Below, in pieces: positions 7,945 through 16,682 of a DNA stretch of 64,000 bases (position 1 is the stretch's first letter; every line of letters begins with the position of its first letter). A program made the position numbers and the translations under genes. The notes under the pieces are model-generated. The model searched no databases. It saw only the letters and a list, made by a program, of their open reading frames with translations, and had not been told where the DNA came from. This DNA comes from Neobacillus ginsengisoli (GTDB taxonomy: Bacteria; Bacillota; Bacilli; Bacillales_B; DSM-18226): NCBI RefSeq assembly GCF_030813055.1, contig NZ_JAUSTW010000007.1:253667-317666 (forward strand), in the 5' to 3' direction.

Positions 7945-8850
7945 TTATGAAATTTCTTCCATTTTCATCTTCTGAAAGCGAAATCCCTTCACTGCAAGCT
8001 TAGGGGTGGGGGCTGTTTGGTTTCGATGCATCCATTGGTAAATAATAGGTATAACAAGGATACTTGTTATGGTCGAACTGATTAACCCTCCCACAACCAC
8101 GATTCCCAAAGTTTGAGAGATTACTGTATCATTACTTGAAGATAGAGCCAAAGGCAGTAAAGTTAATATCGTCGTTAAGGCCGTTGTCAGAATTGGACGT
8201 ACCCGCGACAGCGTACCGTCTAAAACAGCCTCTTCGAGAGCCATCCCACTTGCTATATTTCTTTCTATTTTATCAACGAGAACAATCCCATTTGTTACTA
8301 CAATTCCTGTTAGCATCAATAATCCGACGAGAGTTGCAAGGTTCCACTGCTTATTAAAGATGAACATACTTATTACCGATCCGATAAATGCTAATGGTAT
8401 ACACATTAAAACGGAGAGAGGTGCTTTCCATCCTCGAAAAACGGCACTTATGATTAAGAGAACAAGTAAAATGGAAAATGATAAGGCAATGGACATTTCA
8501 TAAATCATTTCATTTACTTGTTCAGGCGCACCCTCAAAGGAATACTTCACTCCTACCGGAAACGGAATATTCTTTAATGTACTTTTGACTTGTTTCGTTA
8601 CTTTTTCTATATCACTGGAAGTAATGTTGGCAGTTACGACTGCAAAGGGAAGCCCATCCTTCTCTTGAATTACGGATGGATCTGAATTTGGTGCAAGGGT
8701 TGCAAGTTGATCTAATGTAACCTCTTGACCTTGCTTATTCTTAAAGGCCTCTTTACCCATCATAGTGAAAATGGCTTGAGAGGGATCTTTACCCGTAACA
8801 TTCCTGCCGCTTTGCTGCGTGGAAGCTTTTTGTAAATCGGAATGGAAAAC
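7945..8850 (-). pseudogene. RND efflux transporter, C-terminal remnant (SwrC/AcrB type)
   Basis: Only the last quarter of an RND pump remains. From ATG 8763 it reads 272 residues, containing part of the periplasmic-loop domain and five or six membrane helices, including GIVVTNGIVLVDKIERN and RPILTTALTTILTLLPLAL, typical of helices 10-12. The frame stays open leftward of that ATG (reading upstream to about 8850) with family-like sequence, then runs into hairpins with no N-terminal three quarters. A full pump has about 1,000 residues. It is therefore a 5'-truncated gene, similar to SwrC (YerP) of Bacillus, and is unlikely to function. Confidence 0.82.
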
Positions 8851-8905
8851 AATCGGGAAAAAGGAAGTGAGATGAAACCCATCACGAGACGGGTTTTTTA
8901 AAAAG

Positions 8906-8930
8906 GGTGCTTTGAATTAGCACCTTTTTT
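8906..8930 (+). terminator. Small terminator hairpin
   Basis: GGTGC(T) pairs with (A)GCACC around a short loop, followed by six T residues on the plus strand and A/T-rich sequence on the other side. It may be the leftover end of a lost gene. Confidence 0.6.
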
Positions 8931-8954
8931 GTTATTTCAAAAAAATCCAAGAGA

Positions 8955-9003
8955 ACCTCATTTAGGTACGTTACGGTGAACCTTATCATAAGTAAATGAG
9001 GTT
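8955..9003. repeat. rlmH 3'-end-like repeat, copy 1 (att/IR-like)
   Basis: On the plus strand, 8975-8995 would read Gly-Glu-Pro-Tyr-His-Lys-stop, the C-terminus of RlmH. The 17 bases 8987-9003 (CATAAGTAAATGAGGTT) are identical to the rlmH end and its downstream flank at 19962-19946 on the minus strand. AACCTCATTTA at 8955-8965 is the inverted arm of the right end. T residues follow, so it could also terminate transcription. Compare the copies at 10324 and 19946. Confidence 0.8.
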
Positions 9004-9065
9004 TTTCTAAAAAATAGAATAAGAAGTCTTGTCCTTAATTGAGTAACCAGCGATAGTAAAATAAG

Positions 9066-9248
9066 CGGAGATTTTTCGGTTAGATGCAGAATAGAGCTCG
9101 TTTCGGGGTATATAAGGGGAGGTTTTCCGTTTATGCAAAGAAAATTACCCATTTTCTCGGTTTTCGAGTCAATAGGCGAAATCTCTCCGTCTATTTAAGC
9201 TATTTTCAGTGCTATTTACAAATTAAGAGAAATTTCTCCGTCTATTTA
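9066..9248. repeat. Degenerate ~50-60 bp repeats
   Basis: Related segments begin at 9066 (GGAGATTTTTCGG), 9118 (GGAGGTTTTCCG), 9178 (GAAATCTCTCCG) and 9229 (GAAATTTCTCCG), the last two continuing TCTATTTA. Their spacing is 52, 60 and 51 bases. They are an array of diverged intergenic repeats between the rlmH-tail copy and the DUF559 gene. Confidence 0.6.
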
Positions 9249-9911
9249 TCAGATCGGATGCTTAACCTGATCCCCTAACCGATAAGAGCGGACCCTCACG
9301 ATCCCAGATGCGGGAATCAGCATCTTTTTATCGACTAGTTGAGAAAGTACTTTTTTTACCGTCTTGTCACTTAGCTTCAAATACTTCTCGACTTCTATAG
9401 GGGATATGGCTTCTCCTTTTCGAATCGCTAGCCGAAGCACTTCCTTTTCGACAAAGGACAGGGAGGTCTGGTCCAGTTCATCACCCAGCCATCGGCCAAT
9501 CACTTGCTGAACAATCTGTTGGCATCGACGAGGCTTCTCTTTAACTTGGTCATAAGAAAAGCGGATCACGGTCCATCCGTCAATCACCAACTGGTTTTGA
9601 CGTTCCAGACTGTCGGAAAATTGCCATCTACTTATGTTCTTTAGGTGAGGGCCGTACCCGTCGATCTCAAGGCAAATCCGGATGGCGGGACGAATATAAG
9701 CAAAATCCAAATACCTTTTGCCATCCTTGAAATCATCGACTTCATATTCTGGATGAAGATACCGAAAATGGTGAAATAAGGGCCACCACACTTGCTTCAC
9801 AAACAACATTTCAGCTTGTTTGTGACCTTCTTGTAAGCGCCGCAACCGTTCACCGGTTCTTGCCTGCAAGTGAGCATTCATAAAAGCCTGGTATTCTTCT
9901 TCAAATCCCAT
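9249..9911 (-). CDS. DUF559-type endonuclease-like protein with winged helix
   Basis: 220-residue protein. The middle part (about 60-145) resembles the DUF559/Vsr-like nuclease fold: YLDFAYIRPAIRICLEIDG places acidic residues as in PD-(D/E)XK cores, followed by a RQNQLVIDGWTVIRFSYDQV strand-helix. The C-terminal 70 residues look like a winged helix (SPIEVEKYLKLSDKTVKKVLSQL). The start is ATG 9911 behind AGGAGGAGG; an in-frame TTG at 9932 overlaps that site. It stands alone between two rlmH-tail repeats. DNA-binding or cleaving activity is inferred from the fold only. Confidence 0.7.
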   Translation of the reverse strand: MGFEEEYQAFMNAHLQARTGERLRRLQEGHKQAEMLFVKQVWWPLFHHFRYLHPEYEVDDFKDGKRYLDFAYIRPAIRICLEIDGYGPHLKNISRWQFSDSLERQNQLVIDGWTVIRFSYDQVKEKPRRCQQIVQQVIGRWLGDELDQTSLSFVEKEVLRLAIRKGEAISPIEVEKYLKLSDKTVKKVLSQLVDKKMLIPASGIVRVRSYRLGDQVKHPI

Positions 9912-10323
9912 AGCATTCCTCCTCCTATCCAATAGTCATGTCTTTTTCAGCAACCTTTATATACTATTGAAAATAAATTATTTAAACAAATTTAGTGGAA
10001 AAACTACAAAAATTATACAGTTGGCCTAAATGACTTAACTAATTTGGAAACGATTCTTTAAAATTAATGAGTGTTAATGCGAGTGAGAAAAAGAGGTTTA
10101 ATGTGGCTTAAATTGGAGAAAGTAAAAGGAAAATAAAGACTTTCGGAGTAGCTAATATAAAAAAAATTTAAGGATAGAATTATTTTTAGTTTAATAGAAT
10201 TCTTAAAATTGTCAATCGATTTTCTTTATATTTCGACAATATCATTCTTATCATTTCTATTTCCGTTAAGAAAACTTATTATATTCCAGCCTCCCCAACC
10301 TTAAGGAGAGGCATTTGGCTAAA
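9912..10323. other. AT-rich intergenic region
   Basis: About 410 bases with no supported gene on either strand. It is poor in G+C relative to the core genes and ends in the rlmH-tail palindrome that bounds the glycan gene cluster. Confidence 0.5.
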
Positions 10324-10373
10324 AACCTTATTTACTTATGATACGGTTCACCGTAACATAAGTAAGTGAGGTT
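10324..10373. repeat. rlmH 3'-end-like palindrome, copy 2 (att/IR-like)
   Basis: 10324-10353 matches 19946-19975, the rlmH end in the same orientation, at 26 of 30 bases. On the minus strand it reads Gly-Glu-Pro-Tyr-His-Lys-stop. The site is also a 22-bp-stem palindrome centred on GGTTCACC, so the same sequence is presented in both directions. It begins at the stop codon of the last glycosyltransferase gene and ends in T residues on the minus strand, so it can also serve as that operon's terminator. Confidence 0.82.
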
Positions 10374-11563
10374 TAAACAAATCTTTTTCTTATTTTTAGT
10401 ATTTGATTTTCAATGATCAAATCAGAGCTTAACACATTTAAAGTTTTTAATTCCTCAATTGGTACCTCAAACTTTCTAGAAATTTTATATAAAGTATCTC
10501 CTTTTTGGACCTTATAGGTTTCGTAATGATCATTGGGACTATAATAAATAATTTCACCTTTTCCTTTCATTTCATTTAAACCAGTTTTTAAAATATCATT
10601 TTCAATTAATGTGCTGATGATTTGATTTGCCCTAAATTTATAGGAGTGTTCTTCAACCGATTTCCGGCCCTGCATTTGGATTTGGGATCTTTTTTCGGGT
10701 TGATTAAGGTAGTAATGAACTTTGTGAATGGTCTCTTCCGGGGATAAAGAGACAACTAAATCTTTTCTAGGTATAAAATTTTTCCTTACACCAGGTGTAT
10801 CCAGTGTAAGAAGAAAGCCGCCTGATCCTAAAATTTCATAGGTTCGTTGAGTTAATAATGCAGGGTAATTTTGTAACCCTAATAAAATTTTTGAGGAACT
10901 ATACACTTTATTTGCATCTTTATAGTTTAGAAAACCGTGAATCCATTCGTTTGGTATTTTGAAGCCCAAGTAGTCATCCATCTTATCCCAATTATTCCCC
11001 CAAAAATCAATACGAATATTCTCCTTAAGAAGCGGCCGAATAAGAATATCTATAGATCTATGGCGGAAATGATTTGGATAGTTTTCCAAAATATCTGGAT
11101 ATGCATTTGCAACTATTGCTATTTGTGATTTATATTCGGAATGGATATGAATGGGCTGGTGGATAGTCTCTTCATAACCGAAATCTAAATGGCTGGCCAG
11201 TATACCTAATTGCTTATAGGTTTCTACCGTATCCGGGCATATTGTAAACACAAAGTCAGGTGCAATCGCATTTATTAATGGAAGCGACCATGCTTCCGTA
11301 TAAGCAGGGTCTTCTACCGCCCAATACACCAAAGGAATTTTATGTGCTGCCATCTGTTCTCGTATAATCTTCTGCTTATCTTTTGTATGTTCTGCTCCCC
11401 AACCGACTGTAATGGAAAAATCAGGTTTAAAGGTTTTAATCATGCTTGATAGATTCTCATTGTCAATTGGACCGGAAATGAGGACATCATGCCCGCTAGC
11501 GGTAAATCCTTTGGCTAAATTATTACTCCAAATTTCCCCGCTTTCTATAAAGAGAATACGCAT
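10373..11563 (-). CDS. CgeB/YkvP-like glycosyltransferase with C-terminal LysM (copy 1)
   Basis: 396 residues. The N-terminal Rossmann-like half starts MRILFIESG and contains SGPIDNENL. The C-terminal GT half has the nucleotide-sugar pocket motif RTYEILGSGGFLLT and DTPG, as in spore proteins CgeB and YkvP. A LysM domain covers about residues 347-394 (YKVQKGDTLYKIS to ILKIRKR). LysM binds N-acetylglucosamine polymers, so a glycosyltransferase anchored to such a polymer is implied. There is no signal peptide or membrane helix, so it acts inside the mother cell or forespore or is deposited on the spore. It is the last gene of a five-gene leftward operon. The start ATG follows GAGGTG. Acceptor and donor sugars are unknown. 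Confidence 0.85.
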   Translation of the reverse strand: MRILFIESGEIWSNNLAKGFTASGHDVLISGPIDNENLSSMIKTFKPDFSITVGWGAEHTKDKQKIIREQMAAHKIPLVYWAVEDPAYTEAWSLPLINAIAPDFVFTICPDTVETYKQLGILASHLDFGYEETIHQPIHIHSEYKSQIAIVANAYPDILENYPNHFRHRSIDILIRPLLKENIRIDFWGNNWDKMDDYLGFKIPNEWIHGFLNYKDANKVYSSSKILLGLQNYPALLTQRTYEILGSGGFLLTLDTPGVRKNFIPRKDLVVSLSPEETIHKVHYYLNQPEKRSQIQMQGRKSVEEHSYKFRANQIISTLIENDILKTGLNEMKGKGEIIYYSPNDHYETYKVQKGDTLYKISRKFEVPIEELKTLNVLSSDLIIENQILKIRKRFV

Positions 11564-11592
11564 TATTTCACCTCTAGTATTATTAAATTAAG

Positions 11593-12777
11593 CTACTTCT
11601 TTTTTACTTTTAAATAATGATTTACTAAGATGATATCTGTTTTAAGATTATTCAACTGCTTAAGTTCATCAACACTTACTCCAAATTTTCTTGAAATACT
11701 CCATAAAGTATCTTTAGGCTGAATAACATAAATTTCATAGTTTTCCTTTAATTTATCTACATAATGGATGAATTCCCCTGTTCCAGAGCTTTCTGCACCT
11801 TTAGACAGAATACCGGCATCGATGAGGGTGTTAATAACATACTCAGCCCGATTTTTAAAAGAATATTTTTTTACCGATTCCATACCGGCCTTTTTTATTC
11901 TCGTTCGTTCTTCGGGATAACGTAAATAGTATTTGACTAGCTCAATCGTTTCTCTGGATGAATTACTGGATAAAAGATCTTGGCCTGGGGAAAATAATCT
12001 CCTAATTTCAGATGTGTCATTTGTAAGCAAGAGACCACCCGATCCAAGTACTTCATACGTACGCTGCGTTACTTGCGAATCATGATTTTGGACACCTAAA
12101 ACAAAATCTGCTGAACTGTACACTTTATTTGCTTCCGTATAAGGGAGAAACCCATGGATCCATTCATCAGGAATCTTTTTGCCAAGGATATGCTCCATTT
12201 GATCCCAGTAACGGCCCCAGAAATCAATTCTAATATCTTCTTCCAAAAATGGACTGAGCAGTGACCTTAGTGCTTTAAAACGGTAGTGATCAGGTCTTGT
12301 TTCATAAAGCATGGGGTAACCATTAGCTACAACGGCAAGCGAAACCTCATACTTTTCAGAAATGTCAGGAAAATGAACACTTGAATGATATCCAAAATCC
12401 AGATGTGCTGCTGGAATCTGTTGATCTTTATAAAAATCAACCCTGGAGGGGCAAATAGTAAATACAAAGTCTGGTTTGATGGTCTGAATAAGAGGCAGCG
12501 AAAAAGTCAGCGTATACCCAGGGTCCTCTGTTGCCCAATAGACATGAGGGATTTTTGTAGGCGAAACATACTCTTTTATCATTTTTTGTTTTTCTGGTGT
12601 ATGTTCAGACGTATGCCCCATCGTAAATATTAAATCCGGTTGAAAGTTGGATATCATATCGTTCAGACCTTCAGAAGTCAAAGGACCGGAAACGATGACT
12701 GTATGTCCAGCATCACAAAAGCCTTTTGGAAGTCCATAAATCCACATGGGGTTATTTTCCAAAAACAACACTCTCAT
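11593..12777 (-). CDS. CgeB/YkvP-like glycosyltransferase with C-terminal LysM (copy 2)
   Basis: 394 residues, paralogous over its whole length to the genes at 10373 and 13571. It has MRVLFLENNPMW at the N-terminus, [28 protein letters not shown], and the [14 protein letters not shown] donor motif. The LysM domain (YVIQPKDTLWSISRKFGVS) occupies the last 45 residues. A 29-bp gap separates it from the next gene and 21 bp from the deacetylase before it. No export signal. The divergence among the three copies indicates old duplications with probable division of labour, for example different sugars of one chain. Confidence 0.85.
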   Translation of the reverse strand: MRVLFLENNPMWIYGLPKGFCDAGHTVIVSGPLTSEGLNDMISNFQPDLIFTMGHTSEHTPEKQKMIKEYVSPTKIPHVYWATEDPGYTLTFSLPLIQTIKPDFVFTICPSRVDFYKDQQIPAAHLDFGYHSSVHFPDISEKYEVSLAVVANGYPMLYETRPDHYRFKALRSLLSPFLEEDIRIDFWGRYWDQMEHILGKKIPDEWIHGFLPYTEANKVYSSADFVLGVQNHDSQVTQRTYEVLGSGGLLLTNDTSEIRRLFSPGQDLLSSNSSRETIELVKYYLRYPEERTRIKKAGMESVKKYSFKNRAEYVINTLIDAGILSKGAESSGTGEFIHYVDKLKENYEIYVIQPKDTLWSISRKFGVSVDELKQLNNLKTDIILVNHYLKVKKK

Positions 12778-12798
12778 TTTTCTCTCTCCTATAAAGAC

Positions 12799-13578
12799 TT
12801 AGTCCCAAAGCATCTCACTTATTTTAACTAATTGATATCCACGTTTTTTGAGCTCAGGTATGACAAGATTCATTGCGGCGGCAGTAGGCTTCCCATTTAA
12901 ATGAGCTAATACAATGTCATTACCTGTAAGTTTTGAGAAAATTCGATTATAAATCGTATCTGGAGTTGGTTCCTGCCAATCAATCGTATCTATGCTCCAA
13001 TAGATGGTAAAAGGGATGCCAATTTGACCCGCAGCCTCCAAAAGGGTTTTATTCCAACAACCATACGGCGGGCGAAATAAAGAGCTCCCTTTTTGTCCAA
13101 CAATCGTTTCAAAACTTGAAATAGTGTTTGTTAATTCCATGATCATTTCATTTTGGGATAATTTCGTGAAATCCGGATGACTATAAGAATGATTGGCGAT
13201 CTCATGTCCGTCTGAAACAATTCTTTTAACAAGTTTTGGGAATTGTTCAACCCAGGCTCCTGTTAAAAACATGGTTGTCTGGACATCATTTCTTATTAAG
13301 ACATCCAATATATTTTCTGTATTCTCCGCGCTATCACCGGCGTCAAAGGTAAGGGAAATCATTTTGTCATCTTTTAAACCCTTGGAAATGAAAACAGACG
13401 GCATTGCTTTTGATCCTGTATACTCCCTATCAATCTTTAAAAGTTGGCCAGCATAGATAAAGTCTGATGTTAAACAGTTATCCTTTTTTAGTTTTTCTAT
13501 TGAAATACCAATATCCTTTGCAATTTTACCTAACGTATCTCCATAGCTGATTGTATAGTAGTCATATTTTTTATTCAC
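12799..13578 (-). CDS. LysM-polysaccharide deacetylase, altered metal motif
   Basis: 259 residues. An N-terminal LysM ([19 protein letters not shown], about residues 9-52) is followed by a NodB/CE4 deacetylase domain. The zinc motif HSYSHPD, RPPYG, and DTIDW are present. Motif 1 reads TFDAGD instead of TFDDG, so the second Asp, normally a metal ligand, is Ala, with an Asp two positions later. The final motif is LAHLNG. Such a domain would remove N-acetyl groups from GlcNAc or MurNAc if active. I favour the GTG at 13578, which overlaps the upstream stop and has AAGGTG 8 bases before it; GTG 13590 is the alternative. No signal peptide. Confidence 0.82.
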   Translation of the reverse strand: MNKKYDYYTISYGDTLGKIAKDIGISIEKLKKDNCLTSDFIYAGQLLKIDREYTGSKAMPSVFISKGLKDDKMISLTFDAGDSAENTENILDVLIRNDVQTTMFLTGAWVEQFPKLVKRIVSDGHEIANHSYSHPDFTKLSQNEMIMELTNTISSFETIVGQKGSSLFRPPYGCWNKTLLEAAGQIGIPFTIYWSIDTIDWQEPTPDTIYNRIFSKLTGNDIVLAHLNGKPTAAAMNLVIPELKKRGYQLVKISEMLWD

Positions 13579-14785
13579 AAGATTTTTCACCTTGGTTCTT
13601 TAGTAGTCTAATTTTCATAGGAAAGCCGGTATCAATCATATCTGAGGTTAATCCATTTAGCTGCTTTAACTGATTAATCGTTACTCCAAATTCTTTACAA
13701 ATATAAGACAAAGTATCTCCATTTTGGACAATATAGATTTCAAAATTATCCTGTTGATAGGTTGTTCTTTTTTCTGTATCTAAACTGTACAAACTTTTCC
13801 CTTTGTGAAAGACTCCCTCTTTGTCCAAAACTTCCAACATATATTGGGCTCTTTCTTTATAGGAGTGTTTACGTACGGCTTCAAGTCCATTTTTCTGTAT
13901 TCTTTTCCTTTCCTCAGGGTGCTGAAGGAAATAATTTACTAACTCAATCGTTTCTTCAGGTGTTGAGGATGTGAGCAAATCTTCTCCGGATTTAAAAAGC
14001 CGATTGATTTTAGGTGTGCTATTGGTTAAAAATACCCCTCCAGAGCCCAGTACTTCATATGTTCGCTGTGTTAATTGTGTAGGCAGGTTTTGCAGTCCAA
14101 TGATGATATCAGAAGAGCTGTATACTTTATTTGCGTCAGTATAATCAATGTAACCCCGGATCCAGTCCTTAGGAATTTCCACCCCCAAATGAGGGCCCAT
14201 ACTGTCCCAGTTATTCCCATAAAAATTTATTTGAATATTATTTTGAAGCAGTGGTGTAATTAAATTTTTCATAGATTGGTGTCTAAAATGATGGGGGAAA
14301 TAGGAAAGCTTTTTTGGATATCCGTTAGCAACAATAGAGACGGGCGAATAATATTGAGCATCAAACTCTAAAGGATGGTGAACTTTCGGATGATAGCCAA
14401 AATCTAAATGTTCTGAAGGGATTCCCAGTCTTCTGTAGTAACTGACCCGGTCCCGGCAAATTGTGAACACAAAGTCAGGATGAGTTCTACGAATATACGG
14501 CATCGTAAATATTTCTGTAGATGTCGGATCTTCTGTTGCCCAATATACATGGGGAACATTAACATGTACCGTACTTTCATAAATTTTCTTTTGTTTGTCT
14601 ATCCTTGTGTTTTCAGGACCCCATCCCATTGTAATGATTAAATCGGGCTGAAATTCTGAAATAAGTTTATGGATATCGAGCTGATCGATTGGACCGGAAA
14701 TTTTTACATCATGTCCCGCGTCGATAAATCCATTTGGTAATCCATGAATCCACATAGGATGACTTTCTAAGAATAAAACGCGCAT
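13571..14785 (-). CDS. CgeB/YkvP-like glycosyltransferase with C-terminal LysM (copy 3)
   Basis: 404 residues, same architecture as copies 1 and 2: [39 protein letters not shown], the [14 protein letters not shown] donor pocket, and a C-terminal LysM ([19 protein letters not shown]). Its stop overlaps the start of the LysM-deacetylase gene, so the two are translationally coupled. It is the second gene of the leftward operon, 39 bp after the canonical deacetylase gene. No secretion signal. Confidence 0.85.
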   Translation of the reverse strand: MRVLFLESHPMWIHGLPNGFIDAGHDVKISGPIDQLDIHKLISEFQPDLIITMGWGPENTRIDKQKKIYESTVHVNVPHVYWATEDPTSTEIFTMPYIRRTHPDFVFTICRDRVSYYRRLGIPSEHLDFGYHPKVHHPLEFDAQYYSPVSIVANGYPKKLSYFPHHFRHQSMKNLITPLLQNNIQINFYGNNWDSMGPHLGVEIPKDWIRGYIDYTDANKVYSSSDIIIGLQNLPTQLTQRTYEVLGSGGVFLTNSTPKINRLFKSGEDLLTSSTPEETIELVNYFLQHPEERKRIQKNGLEAVRKHSYKERAQYMLEVLDKEGVFHKGKSLYSLDTEKRTTYQQDNFEIYIVQNGDTLSYICKEFGVTINQLKQLNGLTSDMIDTGFPMKIRLLKNQGEKSCE

Positions 14786-14824
14786 AGATTCACTTCCCTT
14801 TGGTTTGTTAAGAAACTTATAAAA

Positions 14825-15811
14825 TCATTCGAACAATTTACTTATGGTGACAACTTCGTACCCTTCGTTTATTAACTTATCAATAATGACAGGTAAAGCC
14901 TTGACTGTCCCATCGAGCTTGCTTGTTGAGGATTGAAAAGAGTGCTGTAATATTATCGCCCCTTCCGTTAAATCCCTATTTACAATTGAAATAATCTCCT
15001 TGTCTGTTAATCCAGTCCAGTCGAGTGTATCTACTGTCCACATGATTACCTTATAACCTAAATCGTTGATGATTTGAATATCTGATTTCGTAACAAAGCC
15101 ATATGGGGGGCGAAGGTTGGGCGTGAATTTTCCAGTATGTGAATGAATTTCAGCCTCGGTGGATTTAATTTCCTTTATTAGATCGGACGCCATTAGTTCG
15201 ATAAAGTTTGGATGGCTCCAGCTATGGTTCCCAATCTCATGGCCTTCATTCATAATTCGTTTGAGCATTTCGGGTGTTTTGCTAATTTGTTGACCAATCA
15301 CAAAAAAAGTCGCTTTAATTTTTTTTCCGTTTAGAATATCCAAGATCTTAGGCGTGTAAACTTGATCCGGACCATCATCAAAGGTTAAAGCCACTCTTTT
15401 TTTATTTGCTGGCCCCTTATAGAAGACTGCTTGATGAGAGCGGGCAGAATGATTCGCCACCAAATCAATTCTATTGGGGGATGAGCATTCCGAAAAAGAC
15501 ATCCCCAGATGTTGAGTGACATATTGAAACGGTATAAAAAATTTTCCATGGAGCTCCAAGGGGGCAACCGCCAAAGTTTCTTTTTTTATTTGATTTTCGT
15601 TTTGTACTAAAACCTCGTATTGGTCTTTAATGAAGGTGATGGTTGTCTTATTTTGTTTCATCTTTATACATTGATTCTCCCTCTCGTAGTCTACTAAGAC
15701 ATTAGCATGCTTAAAGAACAAGGCTGGAATCATTATACATCCATTGCTTATATAATAATGGCTTTTCACCGGTTGACCATCCAAATAAATATCAATTTGC
15801 TGTACACTCAT
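14825..15811 (-). CDS. Polysaccharide deacetylase with N-terminal stalk domain
   Basis: 328 residues. Residues 1 to about 115 resemble the copper-amine-oxidase-like stalk domain (VQQIDIYLDGQPV, MIPALFF, FIPFQYVTQHLGM). A complete CE4/NodB domain follows: TFDDGPD, GNHSWSHPNF, LRPPYGF, TVDTLDWTG and ILQHS, so all catalytic and zinc residues are present. It would deacetylate GlcNAc or MurNAc residues in a polymer. There is no signal peptide before the stalk domain, unlike vegetative PdaA/PdaC-type enzymes. First gene of the leftward five-gene operon. GGTGA precedes the ATG. Confidence 0.85.
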   Translation of the reverse strand: MSVQQIDIYLDGQPVKSHYYISNGCIMIPALFFKHANVLVDYERENQCIKMKQNKTTITFIKDQYEVLVQNENQIKKETLAVAPLELHGKFFIPFQYVTQHLGMSFSECSSPNRIDLVANHSARSHQAVFYKGPANKKRVALTFDDGPDQVYTPKILDILNGKKIKATFFVIGQQISKTPEMLKRIMNEGHEIGNHSWSHPNFIELMASDLIKEIKSTEAEIHSHTGKFTPNLRPPYGFVTKSDIQIINDLGYKVIMWTVDTLDWTGLTDKEIISIVNRDLTEGAIILQHSFQSSTSKLDGTVKALPVIIDKLINEGYEVVTISKLFE

Positions 15812-16030
15812 GTTTTTTCACCAACTGTAATTTACTTTTTAAGGCGTTAGCTAATAAAAGAAGCTAAAAACATAGTATGTGCGAATTAGAAGGATGGATA
15901 GATAATTGGACCACCTTTTCAGGGAAATGGGCTCTTTCTTTGAGAAAATTAAAAGACGTGACATATAAACAAGCATTTTGTTTGTATTTAACATATAGTA
16001 TTGAATCAGAAAACAAGGGGAAGAACATTT
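15812..16030. promoter_or_regulatory. Divergent promoter region of the glycan cluster
   Basis: The two divergent transcription units of the island start here. CATATAGTA at 15992-16000 resembles the -10 of mother-cell sigma factors (CATA then TA), with GCATTTT at 15973-15979 as a loose -35 but short spacing. On the other strand CATACTATG lies at 15879-15871. Neither is a convincing full promoter, so sporulation control is suggested, not shown. Confidence 0.35.
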
Positions 16031-16642
16031 ATGGAAGATAATAAAATCCCGTTTCCTATCTATCATGGTAATGAAACCCTTCGAAAAATTTCTTTTATTG
16101 TAAATGTGGCTTGGGGAAATGAGTATTTAATCGAATTATTAAATTTCCTGAAGGAAAGAAATATCAGCCTCACCTTTTTTCTCCAGGGATGGTGGGTGGA
16201 ACAGTACCCTGAATATGCACTCATGATTAAAAATTCTAATCAGGAAATTGGAAATCACTCCTATTCTCATAGGGATATGAGAACATTATCAGTAGAAGAA
16301 ATCCATATGGAGATAACTCAAACGAATAAAATTATCAATGAAGTATTAGGGGTTACGCCTAAATACTTTACTCCCCCGTCTGGCTATATTGATACGAAAG
16401 TCCTTGAAATAGCTGCACGGCTTAAGATGGTTACTGTCTTATGGTCACTGGATACACTCGATTGGAAAATTAAAAATGCAAATGAGATCATTGATAAAAT
16501 TGTCCCAAATATCAAGAATGGCTCAATCATTTTGATGCACCCAACTGAATCGTCATTAAAAGCACTTCCATATATGGTTGAAAAAGCTCTAGAGAAAAAT
16601 TATCACATTGAAAATATAAGTAAAATGTTAAACAATATGTGA
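16031..16642 (+). CDS. NodB-fold deacetylase-like protein with substituted active site
   Basis: 203 residues, a bare CE4/NodB fold most like the PdaB group (VAWGNEY, FFLQGWW, GNHSYSHRDM, LDTLDWK, ILMHPT). The position of the catalytic-base Asp before VAWG is Asn (SFIVNVAWG), and motif 3 reads FTPPSGY instead of RPPxG. The zinc histidines in HSYSH remain. It may be inactive, bind glycans, or have changed chemistry. The ATG at 16031 has AAGGGG 11 bases upstream; TTG 16001 is an alternative start. First gene of the rightward unit, 40 bp before the SDR gene. No signal peptide. Confidence 0.8.
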   Translation: MEDNKIPFPIYHGNETLRKISFIVNVAWGNEYLIELLNFLKERNISLTFFLQGWWVEQYPEYALMIKNSNQEIGNHSYSHRDMRTLSVEEIHMEITQTNKIINEVLGVTPKYFTPPSGYIDTKVLEIAARLKMVTVLWSLDTLDWKIKNANEIIDKIVPNIKNGSIILMHPTESSLKALPYMVEKALEKNYHIENISKMLNNM

Positions 16643-16682
16643 AATACCTTTATTGAATCTTAATTTATGAAGGGAGCCACTT

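Larger units (their letters stand above)
8851..9248. other. Intergenic: terminator, rlmH-tail repeat, degenerate repeats
   Basis: Contains a terminator-like hairpin (8906-8930), an rlmH 3'-end-like palindrome (8955-9003) and four degenerate repeats (9066-9248). A frame 9084-9278 exists only because the repeats lack stops. No gene is supported. Confidence 0.6.

Noticed and set aside
9084..9278. Small protein with repeated VYLS segments
   Set aside because: The repeats are DNA-level degenerate intergenic repeats that happen to lack stops, with no convincing ribosome site.
10324..10373. Ordinary transcription terminator only
   Set aside because: It can act as one, but its match to the rlmH coding end and downstream flank, in the same orientation, is not explained by a terminator. 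Kept as an att-like repeat.
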